The notes under the pieces were generated by a model that was not told the origin of the DNA, did no database searches, and worked only from the letters and a program-made list of their open reading frames with translations. Below are positions 36,880 through 45,709 of a stretch of DNA of 64,000 nucleotides, in pieces (positions within the stretch are counted from its first letter, which is position 1; each line of letters starts with the position of its first letter). A program made the translations under genes and the position numbers. Origin of the DNA: JBGPGW01 sp046349515 (GTDB taxonomy: Bacteria; Pseudomonadota; Alphaproteobacteria; CADEGL01); contig JAXMCE010000011.1 in the NCBI GenBank assembly GCA_046349515.1, forward strand, positions 1-64,000, read 5' to 3'.

Positions 36880-38825
36880 TTGGCCTCGAACGCGATGCGC
36901 ACGCCCCGCTCGCCGCGCGACAGGCGGGCCAGGTGGAACGCGGCCAGGGGGTCGCTCGCGGCGAGGTCGCGGAAGGCCTCGGCGGCGCCTTCGTCACCGC
37001 CAGCGAGACGATCGTAGGCGATCCGATAGCGTTCGAGGGCCGACGGGCTCAAACCGTCCGACACCGGCTCGAAGGCCTCGAGCGCCTCGCTCTTGCCCTT
37101 GAGGACGAGCGCGCCGATGGGGCGGAACACGACACCCGGCACCGCACGCGCGGTCGCGGCGCTGACCGCGATCCGGACGCCCGTGTATTTGTTCGAGGAT
37201 TCGAGGCGCGCCGCGGTGTTGGCCGGATCGCCCAAGGCCGTGTAATCGAAGCGCTCGCTCCCGCCGAAATTGCCCACGACCGCGACACCCGTGTGCACGC
37301 CCACGCGCGTCGCGCCGAAGCCCTCATGGCTGCGCCGAAAGGTTTCAGCAAAGCGGTCGATCGCGAGCGCCGCCGCCATCGCGCGCGCCGCATGGTCCGG
37401 CTGTTCGAGCGGCGCCCCGAAGAAGGCGAAGACGCCGTCGCCCACGAACTTGGCGATCGTCCCGCCTTGGGCGAGGATGATGCGGCTGAGCCCGTCGAAA
37501 TAGCCGTTCATGAGCGAGACGAGCTCCGCGGGCGGCAGGCGCTCGACATGGGCCGTGAAGCCGGCGACGTCGCTCACGAGGAAGGTGAGCTCGCGCCGCT
37601 CGCCGCCGAGGACGAGGCGCCCGGGTTCCCGCGTCAGCGCCTCCACCACGGCCGGCGAGACGAAACGCGCGAAGGCGCGCCGGATGAAGGCGCGCGCCCG
37701 GTGCTCGCGGCGATAGGCATAGGCGCTCGCGGCGCCGTAGCCGAGGCCAAGCGCGACGGTCGGGCCTACCAAGGGCAAGAGAAGGCTCGACCACAGGAAG
37801 ACCGCGAAGCCTCCGGCCCACACGAGAGCGAGCCCCGCTAAGAGCGCGCCGATCCGTGCCCACGTCGCAAGTGCAATCGTCGCGGCCCCCGCACCCCAGG
37901 CGGCCGCCACGAACGCGAGCGCCAGATCGGACCACCATGCGCTCTCCCGGATTCGACGCCCGTCGAGGAGCTGGTGGAGCGCCTGCGCGTGGATCGCGAC
38001 GCCCGCGAGGCCGTTCGGCTGCTCGCCCGTGATGCCGAGCGGCGTGCGGTGGCGGTCGTCATGCGGCAGGTCGGCCCCGACGAGGACGATCTTGCCCTTG
38101 ACGACCGTCGCCAGGAACTCCGGACGCGACGCGGCAAGGCTGAGCGCGACCTCGGCCGGAATCGCGGGGAAGACATCGGTGCTTCCCGATGGCGGCCGCA
38201 GATAGGCAATGCGCTCGGCGGACAGCACGTCGATGTGGGACGCGTCGGCGAGCGCCGCGGCGAAATGACGCGTCTCGTCCGGCCCGGCCTCAGGCAGGCG
38301 CCGGACCACGCCGTCGCTGTCCGTCTCGAGGACTGAGAGGCCCTTCCGCGCGCCCGCCGCCGCGATAAATGATTCGAGGTATTGCTGCTGCGCCGGGTCG
38401 AGGCCGTGGCGCCCATCGGCCGCCGCCAGCACGACCGGACGGCCAAAGGCGCGGAGTGCCGCGATCAAGGCCACGTCCCCCTCGCGCTCGGTCGGTCGGT
38501 CGAAGAGGATGTCGATGCCGAGCACCTCGACACCCGCCCGGTCGAGTTCCTCGACGAGCCTGGCCAGGAAACGCCTGTCCACCGGCGAGCGGAAGGGAAG
38601 CGTCGCCAGCGTGTCCTCGGTGATGGTGACGAGCACGATCCTCGACGCGCCGGCCGCTGGGCCAAGTGTCACGACGCGCGTGTCCTCGACGACGTTCTCG
38701 GCGTGCCGCCAGAATGGGAAGATGCGCTGCGCCACGATGACAAGAAGCGCCACCGCGAGCGCAATGAGGATCGCCGCCTCGACGAGCGGGAGCTGGCCCC
38801 GTCTCCGCCGCCCGAAATCCGTCAT
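36876..38825 (-). CDS. CHASE2-domain class III adenylate cyclase
   Basis: This 649-aa protein has an N-terminal helix, a periplasmic CHASE2 sensor domain (RLARLVEELDRAGVEVLGIDILFD-type segment near residues 70-100), three C-terminal helices, and a class III cyclase domain. That domain has metal-binding aspartates in LVSDVAGFTAH and FVGDGVFAFFGAP and the motif LGDPANTAARLES. It likely converts ATP to cAMP in response to a periplasmic signal. It is coupled to the exported FecR-like protein. With the cyclase at 7667, it makes the window cAMP-rich. Confidence 0.92.
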   Translation of the reverse strand: MTDFGRRRRGQLPLVEAAILIALAVALLVIVAQRIFPFWRHAENVVEDTRVVTLGPAAGASRIVLVTITEDTLATLPFRSPVDRRFLARLVEELDRAGVEVLGIDILFDRPTEREGDVALIAALRAFGRPVVLAAADGRHGLDPAQQQYLESFIAAAGARKGLSVLETDSDGVVRRLPEAGPDETRHFAAALADASHIDVLSAERIAYLRPPSGSTDVFPAIPAEVALSLAASRPEFLATVVKGKIVLVGADLPHDDRHRTPLGITGEQPNGLAGVAIHAQALHQLLDGRRIRESAWWSDLALAFVAAAWGAGAATIALATWARIGALLAGLALVWAGGFAVFLWSSLLLPLVGPTVALGLGYGAASAYAYRREHRARAFIRRAFARFVSPAVVEALTREPGRLVLGGERRELTFLVSDVAGFTAHVERLPPAELVSLMNGYFDGLSRIILAQGGTIAKFVGDGVFAFFGAPLEQPDHAARAMAAALAIDRFAETFRRSHEGFGATRVGVHTGVAVVGNFGGSERFDYTALGDPANTAARLESSNKYTGVRIAVSAATARAVPGVVFRPIGALVLKGKSEALEAFEPVSDGLSPSALERYRIAYDRLAGGDEGAAEAFRDLAASDPLAAFHLARLSRGERGVRIAFEAK

Positions 38826-38876
38826 GCGCCTTGGGTGAAACCGTCCATCGAGGCCCTGCCCTCCCCGGGCGCCCGT

Positions 38877-39686
38877 TCACTCGGCCTTGTAGAGCGCCAT
38901 GGACGCCGCCATGACCTTGTCATAGGCGGCGACGGACGCGGGATCGAAGTCGCGCTGCGGCTCGGGCTCGAGTTCGAAATGACCGTGCGTGTCGCGGCCG
39001 CGCACCAGCGAGGCCGAGAGGAACCCGCCCTTCAAGGTGCGCACATGCGGCGGCACGAAGATGCAGCCGAAGCCGATACGGGGACGCGCGGACGCATTCG
39101 GCTCCGAGCCGTGGACGACGCGCGTGCCGTGGATCGAGATCTGCCCCGGCTCGAGCTCCGCCATCACCCGCTGTCGCGTGTCGACGCCCGTGACGCGACG
39201 CGAGAATTTCAACATGTGGTTCTCGGGCGGAATCATCTCGTAGGGCAACTCGCCCTTCGCATGCGAGCCCACGACGAACTCCATGGCGCCGTTGTCGCGC
39301 TTGCTGTCGGTCAGCGCGATCCAGGTGTTGATCGCCGCCGGCGGGTCGAAGCGGAGGTAGCTGTTGTCCTGATGCCAGGCCACGAAGGACGGGTCGTGTG
39401 CGTCCTTCCAGAGGAACCCCGTCTCGAGACAGAGGAGGTTCGGGCCGATCAAGTCCTCGGCCGCATCAAGCAAGCGCGGATGGCGGATGAGGCGGGCAAG
39501 CGCCGTGAGCAACAGGTGCGGCTTGCCGCGGAGATGGGTCTTCGCGCGCTTGCCGCTCGCGCGCTCCCACTCCGCGACGGTGTCGAGGACGCCCTGCGCC
39601 TCCCAGGGCGCCATGACCGTCACCGGGGTGATGAAGCCCTCGGTGCGGAAGTGCTCGACCTGGTCGCTCGTCAGAAGCTTGGGCAT
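38877..39686 (-). CDS. PhyH-family dioxygenase 5
   Basis: This 269-aa protein has iron ligands His105 and Asp107 in VAWHQDNSY and the distal histidine in VVHGSEPNA. It is close to the copy at 48526 (same HP, DLIGP and DPSF-x-WHQD spacing). Related enzymes hydroxylate ectoine, phosphonates or other small polar compounds; the PhnY* branch of the family hydroxylates 2-aminoethylphosphonate. Two PhnZ-like genes lie within 4 kb, which is suggestive but not proof. Confidence 0.9.
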   Translation of the reverse strand: MPKLLTSDQVEHFRTEGFITPVTVMAPWEAQGVLDTVAEWERASGKRAKTHLRGKPHLLLTALARLIRHPRLLDAAEDLIGPNLLCLETGFLWKDAHDPSFVAWHQDNSYLRFDPPAAINTWIALTDSKRDNGAMEFVVGSHAKGELPYEMIPPENHMLKFSRRVTGVDTRQRVMAELEPGQISIHGTRVVHGSEPNASARPRIGFGCIFVPPHVRTLKGGFLSASLVRGRDTHGHFELEPEPQRDFDPASVAAYDKVMAASMALYKAE

Positions 39687-39741
39687 GGCGGTGTTCGGTC
39701 CCGGATGTGAACGCGAACGCTCAGCCTAGGTAACATGAGAA

Positions 39742-39777
39742 GGGCCTCACCCTTTGATCACGCGCAGGGTGAGGCCC
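39742..39777. terminator. Intrinsic terminator-like hairpin
   Basis: A perfect 12-bp stem GGGCCTCACCCT / AGGGTGAGGCCC has a 12-base loop and no strong T run. It lies in the 163-base gap between the PhyH gene starting at 39686 and the HD gene ending at 39850, and may end the HD transcript. Confidence 0.55.
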
Positions 39778-39786
39778 GATGACATG

Positions 39787-39819
39787 CCCCTCATGCCGAG
39801 TTCGTCGAAGCACGAGGGG
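39787..39819. repeat. Hairpin repeat, diverged copy
   Basis: The arms CCCCTC and GAGGGG surround ATGCCGAGTTCGTCGAAGCAC, a variant of the GAGCCTGTCGAAGG core of the dispersed family. Confidence 0.55.
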
Positions 39820-39849
39820 CGATCGAATGCTGTCGGATCGCGACCGGCC

Positions 39850-40476
39850 CTACTCCGCCGCATAGGCGCGCGAGAGCGCCTCGTCCGCCTTGATGTGCCC
39901 GCCCCACGGCTCGCGCCCGAAGATGCGTCGAACCATCGGCTCGAAAGCCTCGAGCGGCATGGTGTCGAAGTTGGGGTTGAAGGCGGTCTGGTCGTACTTC
40001 GCGCAGAAGTCGACGCAGCGCTGGTAGTCCGGATGGCCGCGGAACTTGTCGCGCTTGTTCCGGTCCATGTCGAAGTGGTGGAAGTAGTAATAGCCCTGGA
40101 ACAGGCCGTGGCGCAGGATCACCCAGTGGGTGGAGGCGCTCACATACGGCTTGATGATCGCCGCCGCGTATTCCGAGTGGTTCTCCGGCGAATGGAAGTC
40201 GCCGATGTCGTGGAGAAGCGCCGCCACGACCATCTCCTCGTCCTGGCCGTCGTGGAAGGCGTGGGTCGCGCTCTGGAGCGAGTGCACGTAGCGGTCCACC
40301 AACTCACCGTCATAGCTCTTCTTGAGCGCCACGACCGATTCGAGCAGCCGGTCCGGGAGCTTCGCCTTGAAGCCCTTGGCCAGCTCGTTGCAGCGGTGAT
40401 ACTCCTCGCGCGTTCCGTCCTCCATCCGCGTGTAGTTCGCACACACGATGTGGCTCGGATCGTTCTTGACAATCAT
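39850..40476 (-). CDS. HD-domain di-iron oxygenase, PhnZ/TmpB-like 1
   Basis: This 208-aa protein has an HD fold with the ligand series His65 (YVHSLQ), His89-Asp90 (LLHDIGDF), His100, His123 and Asp162 (KYDQTAF). In PhnZ, the mixed-valent di-iron oxygenase that cleaves hydroxyphosphonates, the first His to HD spacing is also 24 residues, and HSLQ and AALLHD are shared. The start at 40476 has GAAGGAGGAAGG before it. Substrate is unproven. A second copy lies at 41909, with a saccharopine-dehydrogenase-like gene diverging between. Confidence 0.82.
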   Translation of the reverse strand: MIVKNDPSHIVCANYTRMEDGTREEYHRCNELAKGFKAKLPDRLLESVVALKKSYDGELVDRYVHSLQSATHAFHDGQDEEMVVAALLHDIGDFHSPENHSEYAAAIIKPYVSASTHWVILRHGLFQGYYYFHHFDMDRNKRDKFRGHPDYQRCVDFCAKYDQTAFNPNFDTMPLEAFEPMVRRIFGREPWGGHIKADEALSRAYAAE

Positions 40477-40685
40477 GCCTTCCTCCTTCGCCCCGGCGCC
40501 CGTTCCGGCACCTGCCATCGGGGCGATCTTACCCCCGAAGAGGGCCCGGCGGCGAGCCCGTTGAGCGGCCGCCGCCTTGGCGCCCCGGTGCCCGGCACTG
40601 GCGTCTTGCCGGCCAAAATCCGGCTTGCCGCATGGGGTGCCGACGGGCGAGCCTGCGGCAGAGAGCAAGGGACCGGGAGCGGACG

Positions 40686-41840
40686 ATGCGGGTCGCTGTC
40701 ATCGGCTGCGGCTTCCATGGCCGTGGCATTGCGTATGAGCTCGCGACGGCGGACGGCGTCTCGAGCCTCATCGTCATCGACCGCGAGCGGGAACGGGCCG
40801 AACGCTGCGCCGCGAAGGCGCGTGCTGAGGCCGCCATCCTCGACATCCATGATTCGCCCGCCCTCGACCGCGCGCTTCAAGGGTGCGCGCTCATCGTCAA
40901 CGCGGTCGGGCCCTACCACTACCTCGACAACGCCCTCGCCATCGTGGAGGCGGCCTTGCGCGCCCGCGCGCACTACGCCGACATGGCGGACGATCACGAC
41001 GTGGCCGAGGCCCTCTTCCTCGATCCTGTCTGGGACCAACGCGCCAAGGCCGCGGGGATCGGCGTGCTCACCGGCTGCGGCATCGCGCCCGGTCTGACCG
41101 GCGTGCTCGCGAAGCTCGGCGCCTCGCGCCTCGACCGGCCCGAGCGGGTCGCGACGCGCTTCTCCTGGAACTACTCGATCGACTACCCGGCGGCGCTTCA
41201 CCACTTCCTGCGAATCAACAGCGGTGCCGCGCCGCAATTCATCGGCGGCGAGTTCGTGAGGCCGGGCGCCTTCGCGGGCCCCGAGACGGTGCGCTTCCTC
41301 GATCCCGTGGGCGAGCGCACGGTCGTCTATACCGGCATCAACGACCCCGTGAGCATCAGCCGCAGCATCCCTGGCCTCGTCGAGGTCACGGCCAAGGGCG
41401 CCTTCCACCAGAAAGAGGCCAACGACTTCGTGCAATCGATGGTGCGGTGGGGTTGGACGAATTACGCGCCGGTCGAGGGGCTGCCGCGCACGCCCTTCGA
41501 GATGCTGATGGCGTATCTCCGTTCGCCCGAGGGACGGAAGCGCTTCGACATTCCGCCCGAACCCATCCCCATGGCCGCGCGCGTCTCAATCTCCGGGCTC
41601 CGGGGCGGGAAGACAGCGACGCTCCACTTCGAGGCGCAGGATTTCTCGCGCCGGGCCAGCACGACCACGACCGCCAAGGCGGCGCTGGCCTTGGCCAAGG
41701 GCGCGCTCGAATTCACGGGCGTGCGCGCCCCCGAAGGAGCGCTCGATCCCCTGCCCTATCTCCGCGATCTCCTCGCCGGCCCTGACATCAAGATCTTCGA
41801 GTGGGAAGCGGGCGGGACGCCGAGGCCGCTCGCAATCTAG
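40686..41840 (+). CDS. Saccharopine dehydrogenase-like NAD(P)-binding oxidoreductase
   Basis: This 384-aa protein begins with a Rossmann motif MRVAVIGCGFHGRGIAYELA and continues with the family segments LIVNAVGPY and ADMADDHDV, then GCGIAPGLTGVLAKLGA. It resembles saccharopine dehydrogenases and carboxynorspermidine-type enzymes that work at the alpha-amino imine, but no substrate is certain. It lies between two PhnZ-like genes on the opposite strand and shares a terminator with the second. Confidence 0.85.
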   Translation: MRVAVIGCGFHGRGIAYELATADGVSSLIVIDRERERAERCAAKARAEAAILDIHDSPALDRALQGCALIVNAVGPYHYLDNALAIVEAALRARAHYADMADDHDVAEALFLDPVWDQRAKAAGIGVLTGCGIAPGLTGVLAKLGASRLDRPERVATRFSWNYSIDYPAALHHFLRINSGAAPQFIGGEFVRPGAFAGPETVRFLDPVGERTVVYTGINDPVSISRSIPGLVEVTAKGAFHQKEANDFVQSMVRWGWTNYAPVEGLPRTPFEMLMAYLRSPEGRKRFDIPPEPIPMAARVSISGLRGGKTATLHFEAQDFSRRASTTTTAKAALALAKGALEFTGVRAPEGALDPLPYLRDLLAGPDIKIFEWEAGGTPRPLAI

Positions 41841-41857
41841 CTTGCTGCGCCAAAAGA

Positions 41858-41885
41858 AAACGGGGCGGATCGCTCCGCCCCGTTT
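41858..41885. terminator. Bidirectional intrinsic terminator
   Basis: A perfect 12-bp stem AAACGGGGCGGA / TCCGCCCCGTTT with loop TCGC lies between convergent genes ending at 41840 and 41909. Confidence 0.9.
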
Positions 41886-41908
41886 CCACGCCGCTGCACT
41901 CAACCGGT

Positions 41909-42529
41909 TCAGTAACCCGTCGGTTCGTACTGCTTCAACTTCGTGTGAGCACCCCAAGGCTCGCGGCTGAAGACGCGGCCGACCATGGGCGTGAACGCTT
42001 CGATCGGCATCGTGTCCATTTTCGGATCGAACGCGGTCTGGTCGTACTTCGCACAGAAGTCGACGGTCATCTGGTAGCACGGATGGCCCTTGAACTTGTC
42101 GCGGGCGTTCCTGTCCTTGCCGTAGTGGTGGAAGAAGAAATAGCCCTGGAACAGGTTGTGATAGGTGATCATCCAATAGGTCTCGGCCGACACGTAGGGC
42201 TTGATGACCTCGGCCGCGATGGGGCCGTGATTGTCCGGTGCCAGCAAGTCGCCGATGTCGTGGAGGAGCGCCGCGACGACGTATTCCTCGCTCTCGCCCG
42301 CGCGGTGCGCCTGGGTCGCGGTCTGGAGCGAGTGCACGTAGCGGCTGACTGCCATGCCCGGATAGCTGTTATGGAGACCGTCGAGATGCGTGAGGATGCG
42401 CTCGACCTTCTTCTCCTTGAACGGTTTGCCGAGCTCGCGGAGGAGGTGATATTCCTCCCTCGTGCCGTCCTCCATGCGGTGGTAGCTCTCGTTCGGCCGC
42501 GTATTGGGGCCGGGCGACATGATGTTCAT
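41909..42529 (-). CDS. HD-domain di-iron oxygenase, PhnZ/TmpB-like 2
   Basis: This 206-aa protein is a full-length paralogue of the one at 39850: both share the stretch YHRMEDGTREEYH or its equivalent and RYVHSLQ. Ligands are His66, His90-Asp91, His101, His124 and Asp163. It lacks the extra histidine present at position 95 of the other, so His101 (His100 there) is the better ligand assignment. The two copies may act on different substrates or form a heteromer. The reaction is inferred from PhnZ similarity. Confidence 0.82.
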   Translation of the reverse strand: MNIMSPGPNTRPNESYHRMEDGTREEYHLLRELGKPFKEKKVERILTHLDGLHNSYPGMAVSRYVHSLQTATQAHRAGESEEYVVAALLHDIGDLLAPDNHGPIAAEVIKPYVSAETYWMITYHNLFQGYFFFHHYGKDRNARDKFKGHPCYQMTVDFCAKYDQTAFDPKMDTMPIEAFTPMVGRVFSREPWGAHTKLKQYEPTGY

Positions 42530-42844
42530 AAGTTCCTCCGTGCGCCACGGGGACGATCGCCCCGTCGGCCACCATCATACCGCCGAGGCAAGGCCCAGGC
42601 AAAGTGCCATTGAGCCGTCATGGAATGGTAAATCGGTCAACGATGGCCTATTCCGCTCGCAACTGGGGAGAGATCATTCATCACGTTTCGGCACGCACAA
42701 CGCTGGATAGACTTTTTTCATGTCGTTGGCATCGACGCACTGAGAATGACAACATCACACTGCGGCGTTCGCACTTGACTCGCCTTTCCCTTAGTTGCCT
42801 TATGCTTTCGTCGCCGTACTCGCGCCGAATTTCGATGTTGTGAG
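42530..42844. other. Intergenic region upstream of the metal-uptake locus
   Basis: This 315-base stretch is less GC-rich than its neighbours and probably holds the promoter of the locus starting at 42845. No convincing Zur or Fur palindrome, terminator or small gene was seen. Confidence 0.5.
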
Positions 42845-43234
42845 ATGTTCCGCATACTTTCTGTCCGTCGGACCATCAGTGTCGTCGCTCTCTTCGCATT
42901 CCTCTTCCGGTTTGCGGTCTCCGTCGATCACGTCCACCTGACTGAGGGAACGCCCGTCCAAGACGGGCACGGCACGCTTGCCGCCCTTGCCGAGCTTTTC
43001 ACGTCCTCCCAGGATCGTCCCGATCCAACCGGCGGTAAACACGACCGTTCCGCGCATCCCTCCTGCGACGTGTGCAGCACGCTCGGCCTTGCCGGCGTGC
43101 TCATCCTTCCGGCGGAATGTGGCGTCGTCGATCCGCATGCCGCGACGCTGGGCGCGCCGCTCCTTGTCCACGACTTTTGCCTCCCCCGCACGCCAGCACT
43201 CGCATTTCAAACGCGCGCTCCACCCTCCGCCTGA
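42845..43234 (+). CDS. Small exported His/Cys-containing protein (DUF2946-like)
   Basis: This 129-aa protein starts with a positively charged, hydrophobic leader (RRTISVVALFAFLFRFAVSV) and then has histidines (DHVHL, DGHG, GGKHDRSAHP) and CDVCSTLGLAG. The pattern resembles small exported metal-associated DUF2946 proteins, which often precede metal-transport genes. It lies upstream of the outer-membrane and metal ABC genes on the same strand. The call is tentative. Confidence 0.6.
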   Translation: MFRILSVRRTISVVALFAFLFRFAVSVDHVHLTEGTPVQDGHGTLAALAELFTSSQDRPDPTGGKHDRSAHPSCDVCSTLGLAGVLILPAECGVVDPHAATLGAPLLVHDFCLPRTPALAFQTRAPPSA

Positions 43235-43315
43235 GAACAGCTCCTTCGCCCAATGAACTCGCGCGCGCTCTGCGCGCGGGGCATAGCCCTGTTCTCATGC
43301 AACGGAGTGCTGACA

Positions 43316-44773
43316 ATGGTCGCACGTGCGCTCAACCGTCTGTCCGACAAGGATAAGACGCGTACCGATACATCCCGCTTCGCAGGTCGATTGAAAAAGA
43401 CGTTCATCCTAGTTCTAACCGCCCTTCATCCATTCGTCGCCGAACCGGCGTCAGGCCAGGACATCTCTTCCGTGCGTCAGGAGATGGAAGAGATGCGCCG
43501 TCAATACGACAGCGTCCTCGATCGCCTTCGACGAGACTACGAGAACCGGATGCAGCAAATGGAGCAGCGCCTCAAGGCGGCGGAGAATGCGGCCGCCGGC
43601 GCCGCCTCTGCTGCCGCGGACGCGAAAGAGTCTGCGAAGCAGGCGGCCGACCAAGCCCCGTCCACCCCGGCTCCCGCAAAGCAGTCGGACAACGCGTTCA
43701 ATCCCGCCATCGGAGTCGTGCTCAACGGCACCTTCGGGAAATTTCAGCGTGATCCGAACAATTGGCAACCGGCGGGATTTGCCATCGGTGACGAAGCGAA
43801 CCCGCCCGCTCGAGGCTTCGATCTCGGTGAATCGGAAATCAACTTTTCCGCCAACGTCGACAATGTGCTTTACGGCAATCTGACACTCTCGTTTCCCGAC
43901 GACAAATCCGTTTCGATCGAGGAGGCCTATATTCAGACACGCTCGCTTCCCTACGGATTCACGGCCAAGGCGGGGCGCTTCTTCTCGGGTATCGGATACT
44001 TGAACGAACAACACTCCCATGCATGGGATTTCGTCGACCAACCTCTCGTCTATTCCACGTTCCTCAATACGCAATATGGCGACAACGGGCTGCAGCTCCG
44101 ATGGCTGGCGCCTGTCGAGGATGTGTTTCTCGAATTCGGCGGCGAAGGGTTCCGAGGCGATGCCTTTCCTGCCGCGGGAGCCGCGAACGGCGGCATCGGA
44201 TCCTACAGCGCCTTCGTCCACGCAGGCGGCGACATCGGCGTCAGCCACAGCTGGCGCGCCGGCGTCTCCCAGCTCTGGACGAACGCCGTCGACCGGATGA
44301 CGGACAACCCCAACCTAGGGACCGACACGTTCAACGGCCGTACCACCATGACGATCTTCGACGCGATCTACAAATACGCGCCCAACGGCGATCCATCGCA
44401 GACGAATTTCAAGCTGCAGGGTGAATACTTCCTCACGCGGAGCGCAGGACTCTTCGATGACATCCCGCTTCGCACCAGCCCGTCCGGCTTCTACGTGCAA
44501 GGGGTTTACCAGTTCTTGCCGCGCTGGGCCGCCGGGTTGCGGTACGACCGGCTGATGCCCGACTTTCCGGGCGCCGCCTTCGCCAACACCACGCTCGACA
44601 ACCACGGCCATGCGCCGTGGCGGACGAGCGCCATGCTCGAATACTTCACGAGCGAATTCGGCCGTTTCCGCCTGCAATACAGCCGCGACGCGGTCCGATT
44701 CGCCCAACCCGACAACCAAGTGCTGTTCCAGTACACGGTGAGCATCGGCTCACACGGCGCCCATCAATATTAA
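43316..44773 (+). CDS. Outer-membrane beta-barrel protein with periplasmic coiled coil, metal-locus associated
   Basis: This 485-aa protein has a signal peptide (KKTFILVLTALHPFVAEPAS), a coiled coil (residues about 55-110, rich in RQEMEEMRRQYDSVLDRLRR-like heptads), an Ala/Pro linker and a long beta-rich porin-like domain of about 330 residues with aromatic ends. It probably forms a metal or small-molecule channel in the outer membrane. It is 9 bases before the metal-binding protein gene. The ATG at 43316 with ACGGAG before it is preferred over one at 43253. Confidence 0.8.
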   Translation: MVARALNRLSDKDKTRTDTSRFAGRLKKTFILVLTALHPFVAEPASGQDISSVRQEMEEMRRQYDSVLDRLRRDYENRMQQMEQRLKAAENAAAGAASAAADAKESAKQAADQAPSTPAPAKQSDNAFNPAIGVVLNGTFGKFQRDPNNWQPAGFAIGDEANPPARGFDLGESEINFSANVDNVLYGNLTLSFPDDKSVSIEEAYIQTRSLPYGFTAKAGRFFSGIGYLNEQHSHAWDFVDQPLVYSTFLNTQYGDNGLQLRWLAPVEDVFLEFGGEGFRGDAFPAAGAANGGIGSYSAFVHAGGDIGVSHSWRAGVSQLWTNAVDRMTDNPNLGTDTFNGRTTMTIFDAIYKYAPNGDPSQTNFKLQGEYFLTRSAGLFDDIPLRTSPSGFYVQGVYQFLPRWAAGLRYDRLMPDFPGAAFANTTLDNHGHAPWRTSAMLEYFTSEFGRFRLQYSRDAVRFAQPDNQVLFQYTVSIGSHGAHQY

Positions 44774-44782
44774 GGAGCACCC

Positions 44783-45709
44783 ATGACCTTCCGATATCTC
44801 TCAGTCGCCGTGTTGCTAGGGCTCGCGGCTCTTAGCGGATCGCCACGGCAAGCCGACGCAGCCCTCAACGTGTTCGCTTGCGAGCCCGAATGGGCATCGC
44901 TCGTCCAGGAACTGGGTGGGGAAAAAGTCTCGGTCTACGCCGCGACGAATGCCCAGCAGGATCCGCACCAGGTCCAGGCGCGTCCGGGACTTATCGCACG
45001 TGCGCGCTCGGCGGATCTTGTTGTCTGCACGGGCGCAGAGCTCGAAATCGGCTGGATGCCGGTCGTGCTCCGCCAATCCGGAAACGCCCGGATTCAGCCA
45101 GGCGGTCCTGGCTACTTCGAGAGCGCGCAATATGTCAGGCTTCTCGACATCCCCAACAAATTGGATCGGGCCGAAGGTGACGTCCACGCGGCCGGAAATC
45201 CCCATATTCAGACAAGCCCCCACAACATCCGCGCGGTGGCAGTCGCCCTCGGTAAACGATTGGGAGAAATCGACGGCGGCAATGCCAGCGTCTATGCGCA
45301 ACGCACACAGGACTTTCTCCGCCGCTGGGATGCCGCCACCAAGAAATGGGAGGCCGCGGCAGCGCCACTGCGCGGAATCAACATAGCCGTCGCGCACAAG
45401 AACTGGGTCTATCTCGTCACCTGGCTCGGCATGAACGATCCCATCGCGCTCGAACCCAAGCCGGGCGTGCCCGCGGGGCCTGCTTATCTGACACAGGTTC
45501 TCGAAGAAATTCCCAGGAAATCGGTTCGATTCGTCATCTATGCGGCCTACGAGGATGCGCGTCCCTCACGCTACATATCGGAACAGGCGAAGATCCCCGC
45601 CGTGCTCTTGCCGTTCACCGTCGGCGGTACGGACGCGGCCAAGGACCTGTTCGGGCATTTCGACGACACGATCGCACGCCTGTTGGCGGGGCTGGCAGGC
45701 CATGACTGA
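44783..45709 (+). CDS. Metal ABC transporter substrate-binding protein (ZnuA/AztC-like)
   Basis: This 308-aa periplasmic protein has a signal peptide, then LNVFACEPEWASLVQELGG, the start of cluster 9 metal-binding proteins. Likely ligands are the histidine in QDPHQVQARP, one in NPHIQTSPHNIRAVA, one in IAVAHKNWVYL and the aspartate or glutamate late in the protein. It lacks the long His-rich loop of ZnuA. AAGGAGCACCC precedes the ATG. It overlaps the permease gene by eight bases. Confidence 0.9.
   Translation: MTFRYLSVAVLLGLAALSGSPRQADAALNVFACEPEWASLVQELGGEKVSVYAATNAQQDPHQVQARPGLIARARSADLVVCTGAELEIGWMPVVLRQSGNARIQPGGPGYFESAQYVRLLDIPNKLDRAEGDVHAAGNPHIQTSPHNIRAVAVALGKRLGEIDGGNASVYAQRTQDFLRRWDAATKKWEAAAAPLRGINIAVAHKNWVYLVTWLGMNDPIALEPKPGVPAGPAYLTQVLEEIPRKSVRFVIYAAYEDARPSRYISEQAKIPAVLLPFTVGGTDAAKDLFGHFDDTIARLLAGLAGHD

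Noticed and set aside
42530..42844. Zur or Fur operator upstream of the metal-uptake locus
   Set aside because: No palindrome close to a known Zur consensus could be found by eye.
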